A DNA stretch of 64,000 nt, from contig NZ_BMUI01000007.1 in assembly GCF_014650115.1 (NCBI RefSeq), positions 328,729 to 392,728 on the forward strand, in the 5' to 3' direction. Source of the DNA: Streptomyces olivaceoviridis. GTDB taxonomy: Bacteria; Actinomycetota; Actinomycetes; Streptomycetales; Streptomycetaceae. The position numbers and the translations under genes were made by a program. Numbering within the stretch: the stretch's first letter is position 1; each line of letters opens with the position of its first letter. Positions 37,216-45,566 of the stretch are shown here, piece after piece. Below the pieces are notes generated by a model. It saw only the letters and a list, made by a program, of their open reading frames with translations. It was not told where the DNA came from and did not search any database.

Positions 37216-37685
37216 GCTGGTACGGAGTCAGAGGTACTTCGCGCACAGCAGGGCGATCAGGCGGGCTCCGGACGTCTGGCTTCGGTGAGTGTGCGGCGGC
37301 CGTGGTATCCGATGACGGTGTCGACGCGATGGCCGGGCCGCTGCCGCGGTAACGCGGGAGCATGCGGCCACGAGCGATGGCCCCGACAGCTGGTGCCGCA
37401 TCCGTGGCACGGCCACCGGCGACCCCCGGAAAGGCACGGCCGCGCGGCTGCCCGAGCCGATGCCCGGACGCCGCAGATGGTGTGCGGACTCGGTTGGCCG
37501 AGCGCCCCGGAGCGGTGACATCAGAAGTCAGGGGCTCCAGCTGAGGTGTGCGGATCGCGGTGCTCGGGCTGCTCGGAGGGTTCGGACCGCCCCGCCAGCC
37601 CGGGAGCCGCCGGCGGAGAGGACGCTGAGAACCATCACCGGAACGCGGAGGCACGGGTCTCCGTAGGGACGGGGCAGGGCGCATC
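37216..37685. other. Gap upstream of the orphan kinase
   Basis: About 470 bases. Minus-strand frames here are Arg/Pro-rich and without family signature. The promoter of the kinase should lie here but no clear -10/-35 pair was recognised. No regulator gene remains next to the kinase. Confidence 0.4.
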
Positions 37686-39017
37686 ATGAAGGGCATGAGA
37701 CAGCGCGTGGTGCGAGTCGCCCTGACCGCCGCGTTGGTCGCCGTAGTGCTGCTCGCCGTACCCCTGGCCCTGGCCATCAGGTTTTCCCTGTACGCCGGAC
37801 AGCGCGACACCCTTGAACGCGCGGCCCTGGCCGCCGCGGTACGGGTGAGCCCGGACTACGCGGTCGGCGACCCGGTGGAACTGCCCCACGCGCCCGCCGG
37901 GGGACGCATCGGCCTGTACGACCCGCAGCAGCGGCTGCGAGCGGGCAACGGCCCCGAGACGGGGGACGCTCCGGTCCGCCGTGCCCTGGCAGGGCAGGTG
38001 GTCCGCGGGCGCTCGGGCGGCGATCTGGTCGCCGCCGTACCGGTCTCCCACGCCGAGCGGGTGATCGGTGTGGTCCGGGCGTCCTCGCCCGCGGGCGCAG
38101 TACGCGATCGGGTGCTGGCCGCGTGGGCCGCCCTGCTGGGCGTGACCGCCGTCGCGCTCACCGTCGCGGTGCTCGTCGCCCGCCGTCAGGCCCGGGTGCT
38201 GGCCGCCCCCCTTGAGGACCTCTCCCACCACTGCCGGGCCGTTGCGGAAGGCGACCTGAACGCGAGGGCAGCCCCCAGCAACGTCGCCGAGATCGACCAG
38301 GTGGCCCGCACCCACAACGCCATGCTGCACCACCTGGCCGAACTCCTCCGCCATGAACGCGACTTCGCCACGAATGCCTCCCACCAGTTGCGCACTCCCC
38401 TCACCGGCCTGCAACTCGCCTTGGAAGCGGGCCTGGCCCAGGACGACAACGCCCGGCTGCGGCCGGTGCTGGCCGAGGCCCTGGCCACCACCCATCGCCT
38501 GCACCACACGGTGGAGGAAGTACTGCGCCTGTCCCGCACCCCAGGCCGCCCCCGGCCGGCCGCCGGGGACACCGCGGCGTCACAGCTTCTCCGGGAAGCG
38601 GAGGAGCACTGGCACGGGGAGTTCGCCGCCGACGGCAGGCGGCTGGAGTGCGGCACACACGACGCGCCCAAGGATGTCCAGGTCCCCGGCGGTCCGGTCA
38701 CCGAGGTGCTCGACATCCTGCTCGACAACGCCCGTCTGCACGGGCGCGGAACCGTGCGGGTCGTGCTGCGCGACCTCGACGACGCCCTCGCCTTCGACGT
38801 GAGCGATGAAGGGACCGTGGAGGGCGAGCCGGCCCGGCTGTTCGACCGCGGACACACCAGCAGCGATCACGGAACGGGCATCGGCCTCGCCCTCGCCTCC
38901 GACCTCGCCATGTCATTTGGCGGCCGGCTCTCCCTTACCAGCAGAGCTCCGGCCACCTTCACCCTGCTGGTCCCGATCCGCGCGGCCGACTCCGCGGCCG
39001 ACGCGCCGGCCGAGTAG
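37686..39017 (+). CDS. Sensor histidine kinase (orphan)
   Basis: A 443-residue kinase. Membrane segment 1 (about 10-35), a sensor of about 95 residues, membrane segment 2 (about 140-165), HAMP domain (APLEDLSHHCRAVAEGDLNA), H-box ATNASHQLRTPLTGLQLALE, N-box LDILLDNARLHG, and G motifs DEGTVEGEP and HGTGIGLALASDLA. The G1 box is weaker than usual (DVSDEG). No regulator adjoins it. The regulator at 21877-22602 is a plausible partner, since an N-terminal copy of this kinase lies beside the ABC operon at 28.6 kb. Confidence 0.9.
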   Translation: MKGMRQRVVRVALTAALVAVVLLAVPLALAIRFSLYAGQRDTLERAALAAAVRVSPDYAVGDPVELPHAPAGGRIGLYDPQQRLRAGNGPETGDAPVRRALAGQVVRGRSGGDLVAAVPVSHAERVIGVVRASSPAGAVRDRVLAAWAALLGVTAVALTVAVLVARRQARVLAAPLEDLSHHCRAVAEGDLNARAAPSNVAEIDQVARTHNAMLHHLAELLRHERDFATNASHQLRTPLTGLQLALEAGLAQDDNARLRPVLAEALATTHRLHHTVEEVLRLSRTPGRPRPAAGDTAASQLLREAEEHWHGEFAADGRRLECGTHDAPKDVQVPGGPVTEVLDILLDNARLHGRGTVRVVLRDLDDALAFDVSDEGTVEGEPARLFDRGHTSSDHGTGIGLALASDLAMSFGGRLSLTSRAPATFTLLVPIRAADSAADAPAE

Positions 39018-39040
39018 GGGCAGGCCCCGGCAGCCCCTAC
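39014..39040 (+). terminator. Hairpin at the end of the kinase gene
   Basis: GTAGGGGC (39014-39021) pairs with GCCCCTAC (39033-39040). The TAG stop codon lies inside the left arm. A modest 8-base stem; it may end transcription of the kinase. Confidence 0.45.
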
Positions 39041-39047
39041 GACTGGT

Positions 39048-39230
39048 GGGGCGCTCGCCGCGGCAGCGCGGTCCGCGGGCGTGCTCACGGTGGTGGCGAT
39101 CGTCGACGCGGACACCGGCGCCCTCGCCGAGGTCCCCGACTTCCTGGCCCGCGGCTTCGTCCACGACGACACCACCTTCGAGCCGGTCATCCCCGTCATC
39201 GAGACCGAGGTGGCAACGCACTCCACATGA
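39048..39230 (+). pseudogene. Ribonuclease J C-terminal fragment
   Basis: The frame reads GALAAAARSAGVLTVVAIVD, then ADTGALAEVPDFLARGFVHD and FEPVIPVIETEVATHST to TGA 39228-39230. This matches the C-terminal domain of actinobacterial RNase J. The catalytic beta-lactamase and beta-CASP domains are absent, and the last residues differ from the usual ending. It has no start and sits directly after the kinase hairpin, so it is a fragment left by rearrangement. Confidence 0.7.
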
Positions 39231-39302
39231 GGAGTCATCGAAAACACGTCGCCGAAGACGTAACGCATGAGTGAGTGAGCGGGGCCCGCCACGTTGTCGT
39301 GG

Positions 39303-39530
39303 TCAGCCGGGGAGGTAGCAGCGCATGGTGGTGCCCTCGGGGCCGGTGTGGACACCGGCGAGGTCCGCGAGTCGGTGGACGAGGAGGAGTCCCCCGCCGC
39401 CGGGCTGCGCGGGACGGGGCGGGCGGCGACCGGCCAAGGGATCGTTCGGCTGTCCGCCGTCGTGGACCTCGCAGCAGCGTGCCCGAGCCGGCGCCGTGGA
39501 CGACGCCGTCGGTGGTCAGCCCCGCCACCG
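39303..39530 (-). pseudogene. Anti-sigma-factor-like ATPase C-terminal fragment
   Basis: The frame ending at TGA 39303 reads ARCCEVHDGGQPNDPLAGRR, then GGGGLLLVHRLADLAGVHTG and PEGTTMRCYLPG. This is the G-box region of a GHKL ATPase (RsbW/RsbA-like): DDPLAGR and GGRGL-type loops. There is no N-terminus; upstream it merges with the next, separate ATPase. A relic of a serine-kinase-type anti-sigma regulator. Confidence 0.65.
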
Positions 39531-39533
39531 CGC

Positions 39534-39857
39534 TCAGGAGTCGAGGCCGAGTTCGGCCCAGACCGTCTTGCCGGGGTGACCCGGGGTGACGCCCCAGCGT
39601 CGGGCGAGTCGGTCAAGGAGCTGCATGCCGAAACCGCCGGGCTCGGTGTTCGCGGTGGCGCGTTCGCGGGGCCGGCGGTCGCCGGCATCGCTGACGGCTA
39701 TGCGCAGCCACCGCCCGTCCCAGGTGAGCTGGATCAGGGGCGGGCCGGAGCCGTGACGGATGGCATTGGTGATCAGTTCCGAGACGAGCAGTTCGGCGGT
39801 CTGGATCATCCGGTGGGAGCCGTCTGTCGGGTTACCCACGCCTGCCCGGTGAACCAT
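39534..39857 (-). CDS. ATP-binding (anti-sigma-type GHKL) regulator, possibly N-truncated
   Basis: A 107-residue frame. AELLVSELITNAIRHGSGPP is the N-box, and AVSDAGDRRP followed by EPGGFGMQLLDRLARRWGV is the G1/G2 region of RsbW-like kinases; KTVWAELGL ends the fold. Complete relatives have about 130-150 residues with a helix before the N-box, which is only poorly visible here. ATG 39857 is my best start. It would bind a sigma or STAS partner; a STAS antagonist lies at 41347-41664. Confidence 0.65.
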   Translation of the reverse strand: MVHRAGVGNPTDGSHRMIQTAELLVSELITNAIRHGSGPPLIQLTWDGRWLRIAVSDAGDRRPRERATANTEPGGFGMQLLDRLARRWGVTPGHPGKTVWAELGLDS

Positions 39858-40040
39858 CCGTGTCGGCCGGGTGACCGGCAGCTCCCGCGAAGGCCGTCCG
39901 CCGGGAGTTCGACAGTGCCGGCACGTGTTGGGTGAGTGCGCTGTCGCAACACTGATCGGGACGGCCGAAAACCAGCGATGCCCATGGCCCCGCTGTCTGT
40001 CCATGGTCGGCGGGGCTGATCGGCAACCGGCACACACGCA

Positions 40041-40070
40041 GTGAAGGCCCGGTGGATACCGGGCCTTCAC
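40041..40070 (-). terminator. Terminator of the tRNA gene
   Basis: GTGAAGGCCCGGT (40041-40053) pairs perfectly with ACCGGGCCTTCAC (40058-40070) around GGAT. On the minus strand it starts eight bases after the tRNA 3' end and is followed by GC-rich sequence. A clear intrinsic terminator. Confidence 0.9.
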
Positions 40071-40077
40071 GTTTGAG

Positions 40078-40151
40078 TAGCGGGGACAGGATTTGAACCT
40101 GCGACCTCTGGGTTATGAGCCCAGCGAGCTACCGAGCTGCTCCACCCCGCG
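40078..40151 (-). tRNA. Initiator tRNA-fMet (CAT anticodon)
   Basis: Read on the minus strand, all four arms fold: acceptor CGCGGGG/CCCCGCT (the first pair is a C-T mismatch, an initiator feature), D stem GAGC/GCTC, anticodon stem CTGGG/CCCAG with the three G-C pairs typical of initiators, loop CTCATAA, and T arm GCAGG-TTCAAAT-CCTGT. The encoded molecule is 74 nt with A73 and no encoded CCA. It serves start-codon decoding. The gene is intact and has its own terminator. tRNA genes are frequent attachment sites for integrative elements, but no flanking direct repeat was found. Confidence 0.95.
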
Positions 40152-40430
40152 TCGGTACGGTGAACTGTACGGCACCGATCGGAATCGGCCCAATCGACTT
40201 TCGCCTGCGCTCGGAGCGGGCCCGATTGCTCATGACCGACCGACATGGCCACTGCTCACCCGGCCTGGATCTGAATTCTCAGTTCGGGTGCCGTTGGAGC
40301 ACGGGCACACCTGGAGAAGTCTCCACGAACTGGTCGGCGGTGCTGGTCCAGGGCCGGCCAGGCGTAATGTCCATGCGGCCTTCAGTCAAAAGCCCCCGTT
40401 GTCAAAGGCGAGCAGGCTCACCCTGCCGGT
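40152..40430. other. Gap upstream of the tRNA
   Basis: About 280 bases holding the tRNA promoter region on the minus strand and no recognisable gene. No second tRNA is present. Confidence 0.35.
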
Positions 40431-40439
40431 CGGGGCGGC

Positions 40440-40680
40440 CGGTGGATGGAGCACCGGCAGGTCATCAACGGGATCTTCGTCCGCATGCGGACCGGCATCC
40501 CTTGACTATCCTCCGAGGAGGTTCGTAAGTGGGCAGACCTGGTACGACCGGCATCGGCCGTCCGCAGCCGGCGCTTGGGAACGTCGGTGTCAGTCAGCTC
40601 CAGAACGCGTGAAACTACTGCAACAGGCGCGTCAGCAGTACTCCCTGCACCAGGCTGCCGCAGGGAGCGAGCGGTGGCAG
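40440..40680 (+). mobile_element. IS5-like transposase relic
   Basis: Short in-frame pieces on the plus strand read WMEHRQVINGIFVRMRTGIP and then, in another frame, TWYDRHRPSAAGAWER, both typical N-terminal blocks of an IS5-family transposase of a type different from the element at 5767. Stops and shifts separate them, and nothing of the DDE core is left. No terminal repeats were identified. Confidence 0.6.
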
Positions 40681-40734
40681 CCGGGATGGCCGCGATGGTG
40701 AGCGCCGGCGAGACTGCGGTAGCCGACCGCATTC

Positions 40735-41249
40735 CTAGGGTTTGTCGCGGGTGACGGCCAGGCCGGGGACGTCAGCGAGGGCAATGCGGGCGGTGATGCG
40801 TTTCCCGACCGGTTCGCGCCGGGCTTCCACGCCCTGCGCGACGGCCATCACGATCTCCAGGCCGTGCTGCCCGACGCGGCTGGCGTCCGAGACCCGCGCC
40901 ACCGGCAGCACCGGGTCGGAGTCCCACACGACGACCTCCACCACTTCGCCCATGATCCGCAGTTCCATCAGTACGGGTCCGGGCGCGTACTTGCGGGCGT
41001 TGGTGACCAGTTCGCTGACCACCAACTGGGGAGGTCCACGGCACGCTGCGAGACCGGTACTCCTTGCCCGTTCCGGGCATGGGCGAGAAAGCCCGCGGCC
41101 AGATGGCGAGCCTGAGCGATGCAGGCGCCGTCCCCCTCCAACGCCACGGCGGTCTGCAGAACACGGGCGTCAGGCGCGGTGTCGGCCTCCCCTACCGGGC
41201 CTGACCCCATCACAGCCGCCACACTTTCCCCGTTCACAATGCCCGGCAC
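40735..41249 (-). pseudogene. ATP-binding (anti-sigma-type GHKL) regulator with one frameshift
   Basis: The N-terminal frame (from GTG or ATG 41249) reads LEGDGACIAQARHLAAGFLA and ends in PSWWSAN; the C-terminal frame reads VVSELVTNARKYAPGPVLME, DSDPVLPVARVSDA and QHGLEIVMAVAQ. Adding one C in the run near 41028 joins them into a normal RsbW-like kinase of about 170 residues. It is therefore either a single-base lesion or a sequencing error. It would act opposite the STAS antagonist encoded nearby on the other strand. Confidence 0.75.
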
Positions 41250-41346
41250 GTATCCCCGCAGCTGAGGTTCACGTCTTGATCACCTCCATGGCTGAGGCAG
41301 AGATGACGAATACCGGCCCCCTGAGCCGCCAGGCCAGCTATCGGTC

Positions 41347-41664
41347 GTGTCCACGACCGTCGACGGCATCCGTGTAGTGACCTTGGCCGGAGAGATCGAC
41401 CACCACACCGGCGACACACTCCGCCAGGCCCTGGACGCCTCCAACACCCCTCGCCCCCGCGTCGTGGTCGACCTGCACCACGTCACCTTCATGGACTCCA
41501 GCGGCATCAACATCTTCATCGCCGCTCACCACACCCTCAGCGAAGCCGACGGCTGGCTGCGCCTGGCCGCACCCGGCGAATCCATGATGCGCACCCTGAA
41601 CATCGTCGGCGTCGACACCCTCAGCGACTGCCGGGAAACACTCCGCCAAGCCCTCGGCAACTGA
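41347..41664 (+). CDS. STAS-domain anti-sigma-factor antagonist
   Basis: A 105-residue STAS protein: VVTLAGEIDHHTGDTLRQAL, VVVDLHHVTFMDSSGINIF, with the Ser of DSSG as the phosphorylation site. It is released or blocked by an ATPase such as the one encoded on the other strand. GTG 41347 is the annotated start; an upstream ATG at 41304 (MTNTGPLSRQ) is in another frame, and one base change would extend the N-terminus by about 14 residues. The gene lies between decayed anti-sigma genes, so its partner is uncertain. Confidence 0.88.
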   Translation: MSTTVDGIRVVTLAGEIDHHTGDTLRQALDASNTPRPRVVVDLHHVTFMDSSGINIFIAAHHTLSEADGWLRLAAPGESMMRTLNIVGVDTLSDCRETLRQALGN

Positions 41665-42148
41665 CCGCCTCCGGGACCGATTCGCGGTCCTGCCGCCCGA
41701 GCGGCCGGTTTGCCACCCGGACCACTCACCGGGTTGCCACCGGCCCCGCGTCACGGACCGGATCGTGCAGGCCGCGAATGCGCGGCGCGCCCCGGCCGTC
41801 GGCCGCCCACGGCAGGACCGTCATCAACCTCCCGGGAGACCCGTGATCAGCCTCCCGGCGGCCCTGACGGAAGGCTCCAGTAGAGAGAGCCCGGCCCTTG
41901 GGAGACGGAATCTCACCGCCTCATCAGCCCACTCCTCGTCACCCCGGGCAAGCTGGACACAAGCGGTGCGAAGGTTGCGCCGGCACAGGTGCGCGTCTCC
42001 CGCGCCGCCGGCACCGGAACGGCGACCGCCACCTGGGTGAACGCCCTGCGGGCCGCCCGTCCTCTGCCAGCAGGTCTGCCGCCGCTGCCAGGGCCCCGCT
42101 GTCTTCTTCGCGGTCCTGCAAGAGGGCCGCTGGCCTCCGGGCCCGGGG
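41665..42148. other. Gap without a gene
   Basis: About 480 bases of GC-rich sequence. No frame carries a family motif until the CobW-like fragment. Nothing further seen. Confidence 0.35.
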
Positions 42149-42394
42149 GTCCCCGTCACCGTCCTGACCGGCTTCCTCGGCTCCCGCAAGACCACCCTCC
42201 TCAACCGCACCCTTACCGAGAACCACGGCCTGAGGATCGCCATCGTCGAGAACGAGTTCGGCGAGGTCGGCATCGACGGCACCTGCGAGCATGAGCACCC
42301 CGAACTCGTGGCGGGCCCTCACGACCCCGGGCCGGGCGGCGAACACAGCCACGGCGCCACCTGGCCCGGTATGGACACCAAGAGTTCCCGATAA
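42149..42394 (+). pseudogene. CobW-family GTPase, internally deleted fragment
   Basis: The frame reads VPVTVLTGFLGSRKTTLLNR and IAIVENEFGEVGIDG, the N-terminal P-loop and switch region of a CobW/COG0523 GTPase (P-loop GFLGSRKTT, with Arg instead of the usual Gly). It then jumps to a His-rich piece (HEHPELVAGPHDPGPGGEHS), typical of the linker or metal-binding part, and ends at TAA 42392. The middle and C-terminal domains are missing. A full CobW-like gene lies at 43953-45122 in the zinc cluster. Confidence 0.75.
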
Positions 42395-42572
42395 ATGCGT
42401 TGGGCTGACCGGCCCCCGCTGATAGCGTCAGGGCGGCCGTGAGGGAACGCGAGGAGGTGAGACCCATGAAGGCTGTATCCATGTGGGTGCTCCCCCATGT
42501 CGTCACGGTGGGCGATTGACGCAGGTGTCGCCGGGAGCACCTCGGACAAGGCACTCCTGAGAGGCAACACCT

Positions 42573-43370
42573 GTGAACTTCGTGCATTCCGCTCCGGGCA
42601 CGGACAACCATCCGGTTGTGGTCACGCGGGTCTCGGACACGCAGTGGCACGCTGTGGAGGACGACCTGACGGTCGGCCGCGGCGTCGCTTCGCGCCGGCC
42701 CGGCGGGCGGCTCTTCGTCAGCATCGACGCGTGGCACGGCGCGGTCTTCGACCGCATCGCCGACGCGATGCAGGCGGACCTGCCGACACCGCTGTACACC
42801 GTCGTCGACGAGGCCGACCACGACTCGAGGTCCGCCTGGGAGCGGGCCGGCTTCGCCACCGCACGCCGCGAGTGGGGCTATCTCGTGCCCACCGACCCGC
42901 AGATCACCGGGCTCGGCTCGGTACGGCCCCCGTCCGGCGTGACGATCGTGCCCGCCGGTGAGGCGGAGGAGGGCCCGCTGCGCGCCCTGGACCGCCTCAT
43001 CCGCGGCGAGATCGAGGCCACCGTCGGATGGCGGACGATGCCGGCCGAGGTGCTGCCCCACCCGGCGGGAACCACCGTGGTCGACCCGTCGAAGTACGCG
43101 GTAGCAAGGCACGTGGACGAGTACGTGGGACTGGTCCGAGTGGCCCCGCTGACCCGGCAGCCCCGGATCGGGCTGATCGCCGTCCGGTCCGACAGACACC
43201 GCCGCGGCATCGCCCGGACGCTGCTGACCCATGCGCTCGGTTCCCTGCACCGCTCCGGGACCGCTTCGGCATGGGCCGAGGTGAACGAGTCCAACGCGGC
43301 GGCCACCGCCCTGTTCGAGAGTATCGGCGCCCGGCGCGCGGCCAGCACCCTTGAGCTCGTCCGCCACTGA
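42573..43370 (+). CDS. GNAT-family N-acetyltransferase
   Basis: A 265-residue protein starting at GTG 42573. Two halves are visible: FDRIADAMQADLPTPLYTVV, then DHDSRSAWERAGFATARREW, and at the C-terminus IGLIAVRSDRHRRGIARTLL, the acetyl-CoA binding motif (RxxGxA), then WAEVNESNAAATALFESIGA. Two GNAT-like folds in tandem are likely. The acceptor is unknown. It precedes the IF-1 gene on the same strand with 71 bases between. Confidence 0.85.
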   Translation: MNFVHSAPGTDNHPVVVTRVSDTQWHAVEDDLTVGRGVASRRPGGRLFVSIDAWHGAVFDRIADAMQADLPTPLYTVVDEADHDSRSAWERAGFATARREWGYLVPTDPQITGLGSVRPPSGVTIVPAGEAEEGPLRALDRLIRGEIEATVGWRTMPAEVLPHPAGTTVVDPSKYAVARHVDEYVGLVRVAPLTRQPRIGLIAVRSDRHRRGIARTLLTHALGSLHRSGTASAWAEVNESNAAATALFESIGARRAASTLELVRH

Positions 43371-43441
43371 CGCGACCACATCGCACCGGGCGACCGCTAC
43401 CCACTGAATTCGCCGTCACAGAACGGGAGAAGTGAGAGACC

Positions 43442-43666
43442 ATGACAAAGGCAGCAGGGGGCGTAGAAGCCGAAGGCACCGTCATCGAGTGCCTGCGCAA
43501 CGCCACCTTCAAGGTGGAACTCCAGAACGGGCACACAGTGCTCGCCCACATCAGCGGGAAGATCCGGAAGAACCGCATCAAGATCCTCCCGTACGACCGA
43601 GTGCTCGTGGAACTCAGCCCCTACGACCTCACCCGCGGCCGGATCCGCTACCGGTACAGGGCGTAA
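43442..43666 (+). CDS. infA: Translation initiation factor IF-1 (paralogue)
   Basis: A 74-residue protein with the S1/OB-fold of IF-1: EAEGTVIECLRNATFKVELQ, NGHTVLAHISGKIRKNRIKI and ILPYDRVLVELSPYDL, then RGRIRYRYR. IF-1 binds the A site of the small subunit during initiation. The sequence fits the actinobacterial family but is somewhat diverged (an N-terminal TKAAGGVE and the ending RYRYRA). The main infA of Streptomyces is normally in the large ribosomal-protein cluster, so this is likely an extra copy. It ends 23 bases before the converging S18 gene. Confidence 0.93.
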   Translation: MTKAAGGVEAEGTVIECLRNATFKVELQNGHTVLAHISGKIRKNRIKILPYDRVLVELSPYDLTRGRIRYRYRA

Positions 43667-43689
43667 CGGAAGGTGCGGCGCCCATCGCC

Positions 43690-43932
43690 CTATCGGGAGC
43701 CGTAGGGCAGGAGCGCCATCTCGCGTGCGTTCTTGATGGCCTGTGCTATCTGCCGCTGCTGCTGACGCGTCACGTGGGTCACCCGACGGCTGCGGATCTT
43801 TCCGCGGTCGGAGATGAACTTCCGCAGCAAGTCGGTGTCCTTGTAGTCGATGTAGGTGATTCCTCCGGCGTCCAGCGGGTTGGTGCGCTGGACCTTGGCA
43901 GTCTGACGCCGGATGCTTGTGCGTCGGGTCAT
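43690..43932 (-). CDS. rpsR: Ribosomal protein S18, zinc-free paralogue
   Basis: An 80-residue bS18. The ITYIDYKDTDLLRKFISDRG and THVTRQQQRQIAQAIKNARE blocks are those of S18. The N-terminus lacks the CxxC pair that coordinates zinc in the main copy, so this is a zinc-independent form. Such copies replace zinc-bound ones during zinc shortage. It is the last gene of the minus-strand zinc cluster and probably shares its promoter at 45.6 kb. Confidence 0.95.
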   Translation of the reverse strand: MTRRTSIRRQTAKVQRTNPLDAGGITYIDYKDTDLLRKFISDRGKIRSRRVTHVTRQQQRQIAQAIKNAREMALLPYGSR

Positions 43933-43952
43933 GGTGAGGCCGGTCCCCTCTT

Positions 43953-45122
43953 TCAGGTCACGGGGTCGAGCAAGTCGTCTAAGACGTGCGGGAGTTGCTT
44001 CCAGCGGTCCCTGCCCGCCGCGTACTCGTCGTCGGTGAGCAGGCATGAGTCGAGCAGGGCCGACAGGCCGTCGCGGTCCAGGCCGGGCGAGGTGAAGGTG
44101 AGGTACTGGCAGCGGTCGCCGTGTTCCGGGTGCCAGTCCACGGAGGCGGCGAGGCGACGCTCGGCGGGCACCATCTCCCAGGCGGCGTCGGGCAGAGCTG
44201 CCAGCCAGGGCCCGGCCGACTCCACGCACAGCGCGCCGCCGGCGGCGTCCCAGGACAGCAGTGTGTCGGGGCGGTCCGCGAGCCAGAACCGCCCCCGGCT
44301 GCGCGCAGCGGCGCACGCGAGGTCCTCAAGCGCCGCGTACAGGCGCTGCGGGTGGAAGGGCCGTTCGCGCCGCCAGACGAAGGTGCTCACGCCGTGCTCG
44401 TCGCACGACTGCGGCAGCAGCGCGCACGCAGGATGCACACGGGCTGCGGCCGCTGCCACGTCGAAGCCCGCCGACAGCGCCGCCCCCAGGGCACCGCCGC
44501 TCTCCACCCGTACGCTTCGTGCGCCTGGTGTGAGCTGGGCGAGCAGCGCGCGGTCGGTGTCGTCGGCGACCTCGTCGCAAGAATCGCCGTCGCCGAGGGC
44601 GATCACCGTGGGGTACTCCAGTTGCCGGGCGAAGGTGTCGGCGACCGTGCGCTGGTCGGTCGGCGCGGCGGCGAGGCCGACGTCGGCCAGGTCGTCGCCG
44701 TTGGACAGGTACGGCAGCACGAGTGCCAGATCGACCGCGGTGGCGACCCCGGTCAGGGCCAGCGGTGCGCCCGCGGAGGCAACGACTCCGGCCATGGCCT
44801 GGGGCTCGACCGAGTCCCACAGTTCCACGACGACCAGCCGGTACGTCCCCTCCGTTGCGAGCCTCAACAGTTCGGGGACGAGATCCTCGCGAAGTGCGCA
44901 GCACGCGCAGTCGTTCACCAGGGGTGCATCGCCGCTGCCCAGCAGGCCGTCGGCGTCGCGTACCGTCCGGTGCACCACCCTGTCGACGGCGGATGTCAGG
45001 TCGCGGTGCAGCGCGACCGAGCCGGGGACCGTACGCAGGATCTGCTCTACGGCGGCCCGGCGGGCGTCGGCGTGCAACCCGGCGACGATCGCGACCGGCA
45101 GCCGCGCCTCGTCCGCGTTCAC
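43953..45122 (-). CDS. CobW/COG0523-like protein of the zinc cluster
   Basis: A 389-residue protein with the CobW architecture: LPVAIVAGLHADARRAAVEQ at the start, NDCACCALREDLVPELLRLA with the CxCC metal motif, VVVELWDSVEPQAMAG, and the C-terminal CobW domain including RLYAALEDLACAAARSRGRF. The usual P-loop GFLGSGKTT is replaced by AGLHADARRA, so nucleotide binding is doubtful. The family moves or guards zinc. It sits between S18 and L31, as in zinc-regulated clusters of Streptomyces, and its GTG overlaps the L31 stop by two bases (GTGA). Confidence 0.85.
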   Translation of the reverse strand: MNADEARLPVAIVAGLHADARRAAVEQILRTVPGSVALHRDLTSAVDRVVHRTVRDADGLLGSGDAPLVNDCACCALREDLVPELLRLATEGTYRLVVVELWDSVEPQAMAGVVASAGAPLALTGVATAVDLALVLPYLSNGDDLADVGLAAAPTDQRTVADTFARQLEYPTVIALGDGDSCDEVADDTDRALLAQLTPGARSVRVESGGALGAALSAGFDVAAAAARVHPACALLPQSCDEHGVSTFVWRRERPFHPQRLYAALEDLACAAARSRGRFWLADRPDTLLSWDAAGGALCVESAGPWLAALPDAAWEMVPAERRLAASVDWHPEHGDRCQYLTFTSPGLDRDGLSALLDSCLLTDDEYAAGRDRWKQLPHVLDDLLDPVT

Positions 45123-45376
45123 CGCTCGCTCCGTCCGCGTCCGTAGCGCCGCTCGAAGCGCTCGACCCGCCCCGCGGTGTCCAGGACCCGCTGGGTGCCG
45201 GTGTAGAAGGGGTGGCTCGCCGAGGAGATCTCGACGTCGATGACCGGGTAGGTGTTGCCGTCCTCCCATTCGATGGTCTTGTCGCTCGTGGCCGTGGACC
45301 GGGTGAGGAAGGCGTAGTCGGCGGACCGGTCGCGGAAGACGACCGGGCGGTAGGCGGGGTGGATTCCGGGCTTCAC
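45119..45376 (-). CDS. rpmE2: Ribosomal protein L31, type B (zinc-free)
   Basis: An 85-residue bL31B. MKPGIHPAYRPVVFRDRSAD and EDGNTYPVIDVEISSASHPF, then YTGTQRVLDTAGRVERFERR, are diagnostic. Cysteines are absent, so no zinc ribbon forms. It replaces zinc-containing L31 when zinc is scarce. GTG 45376 follows the L33 gene by five bases. Confidence 0.95.
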   Translation of the reverse strand: MKPGIHPAYRPVVFRDRSADYAFLTRSTATSDKTIEWEDGNTYPVIDVEISSASHPFYTGTQRVLDTAGRVERFERRYGRGRSER

Positions 45377-45381
45377 GGCTC

Positions 45382-45546
45382 TCAGCGCTCCTCACGGAAG
45401 TCGACGTGGCGGCCGGCGACCGGGTCGTACTTGCGCAGGGTGAGCCGGTCGGGGTTGTTACGACGGTTCTTGCGGGTCACGTAGGTGTAGCCAGTGCCGG
45501 CGGTGGACCTCAGCTTGATGATCGGGCGCAGTTCGTTACGGGCCAT
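45382..45546 (-). CDS. rpmG: Ribosomal protein L33 (zinc-free paralogue)
   Basis: A 54-residue bL33 too short to be noticed easily. Its sequence ARNELRPIIKLRSTAGTGYT, then VTRKNRRNNPDRLTLRKYDP and RHVDFREER, matches L33. It has no cysteines, so the CxxC pairs of the zinc form are absent. It is the first gene of the minus-strand cluster, starting at ATG 45546, 81 bases from the L28 gene on the other strand. The close spacing shows that both directions share one control region. Confidence 0.95.
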   Translation of the reverse strand: MARNELRPIIKLRSTAGTGYTYVTRKNRRNNPDRLTLRKYDPVAGRHVDFREER

Positions 45547-45566
45547 GGCCAGCACCATACAAGAGA

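Noticed and set aside
40078..40151. tRNA-fMet as an integration site with flanking att repeats
   Set aside because: No direct copy of the tRNA 3' end was found in the window.
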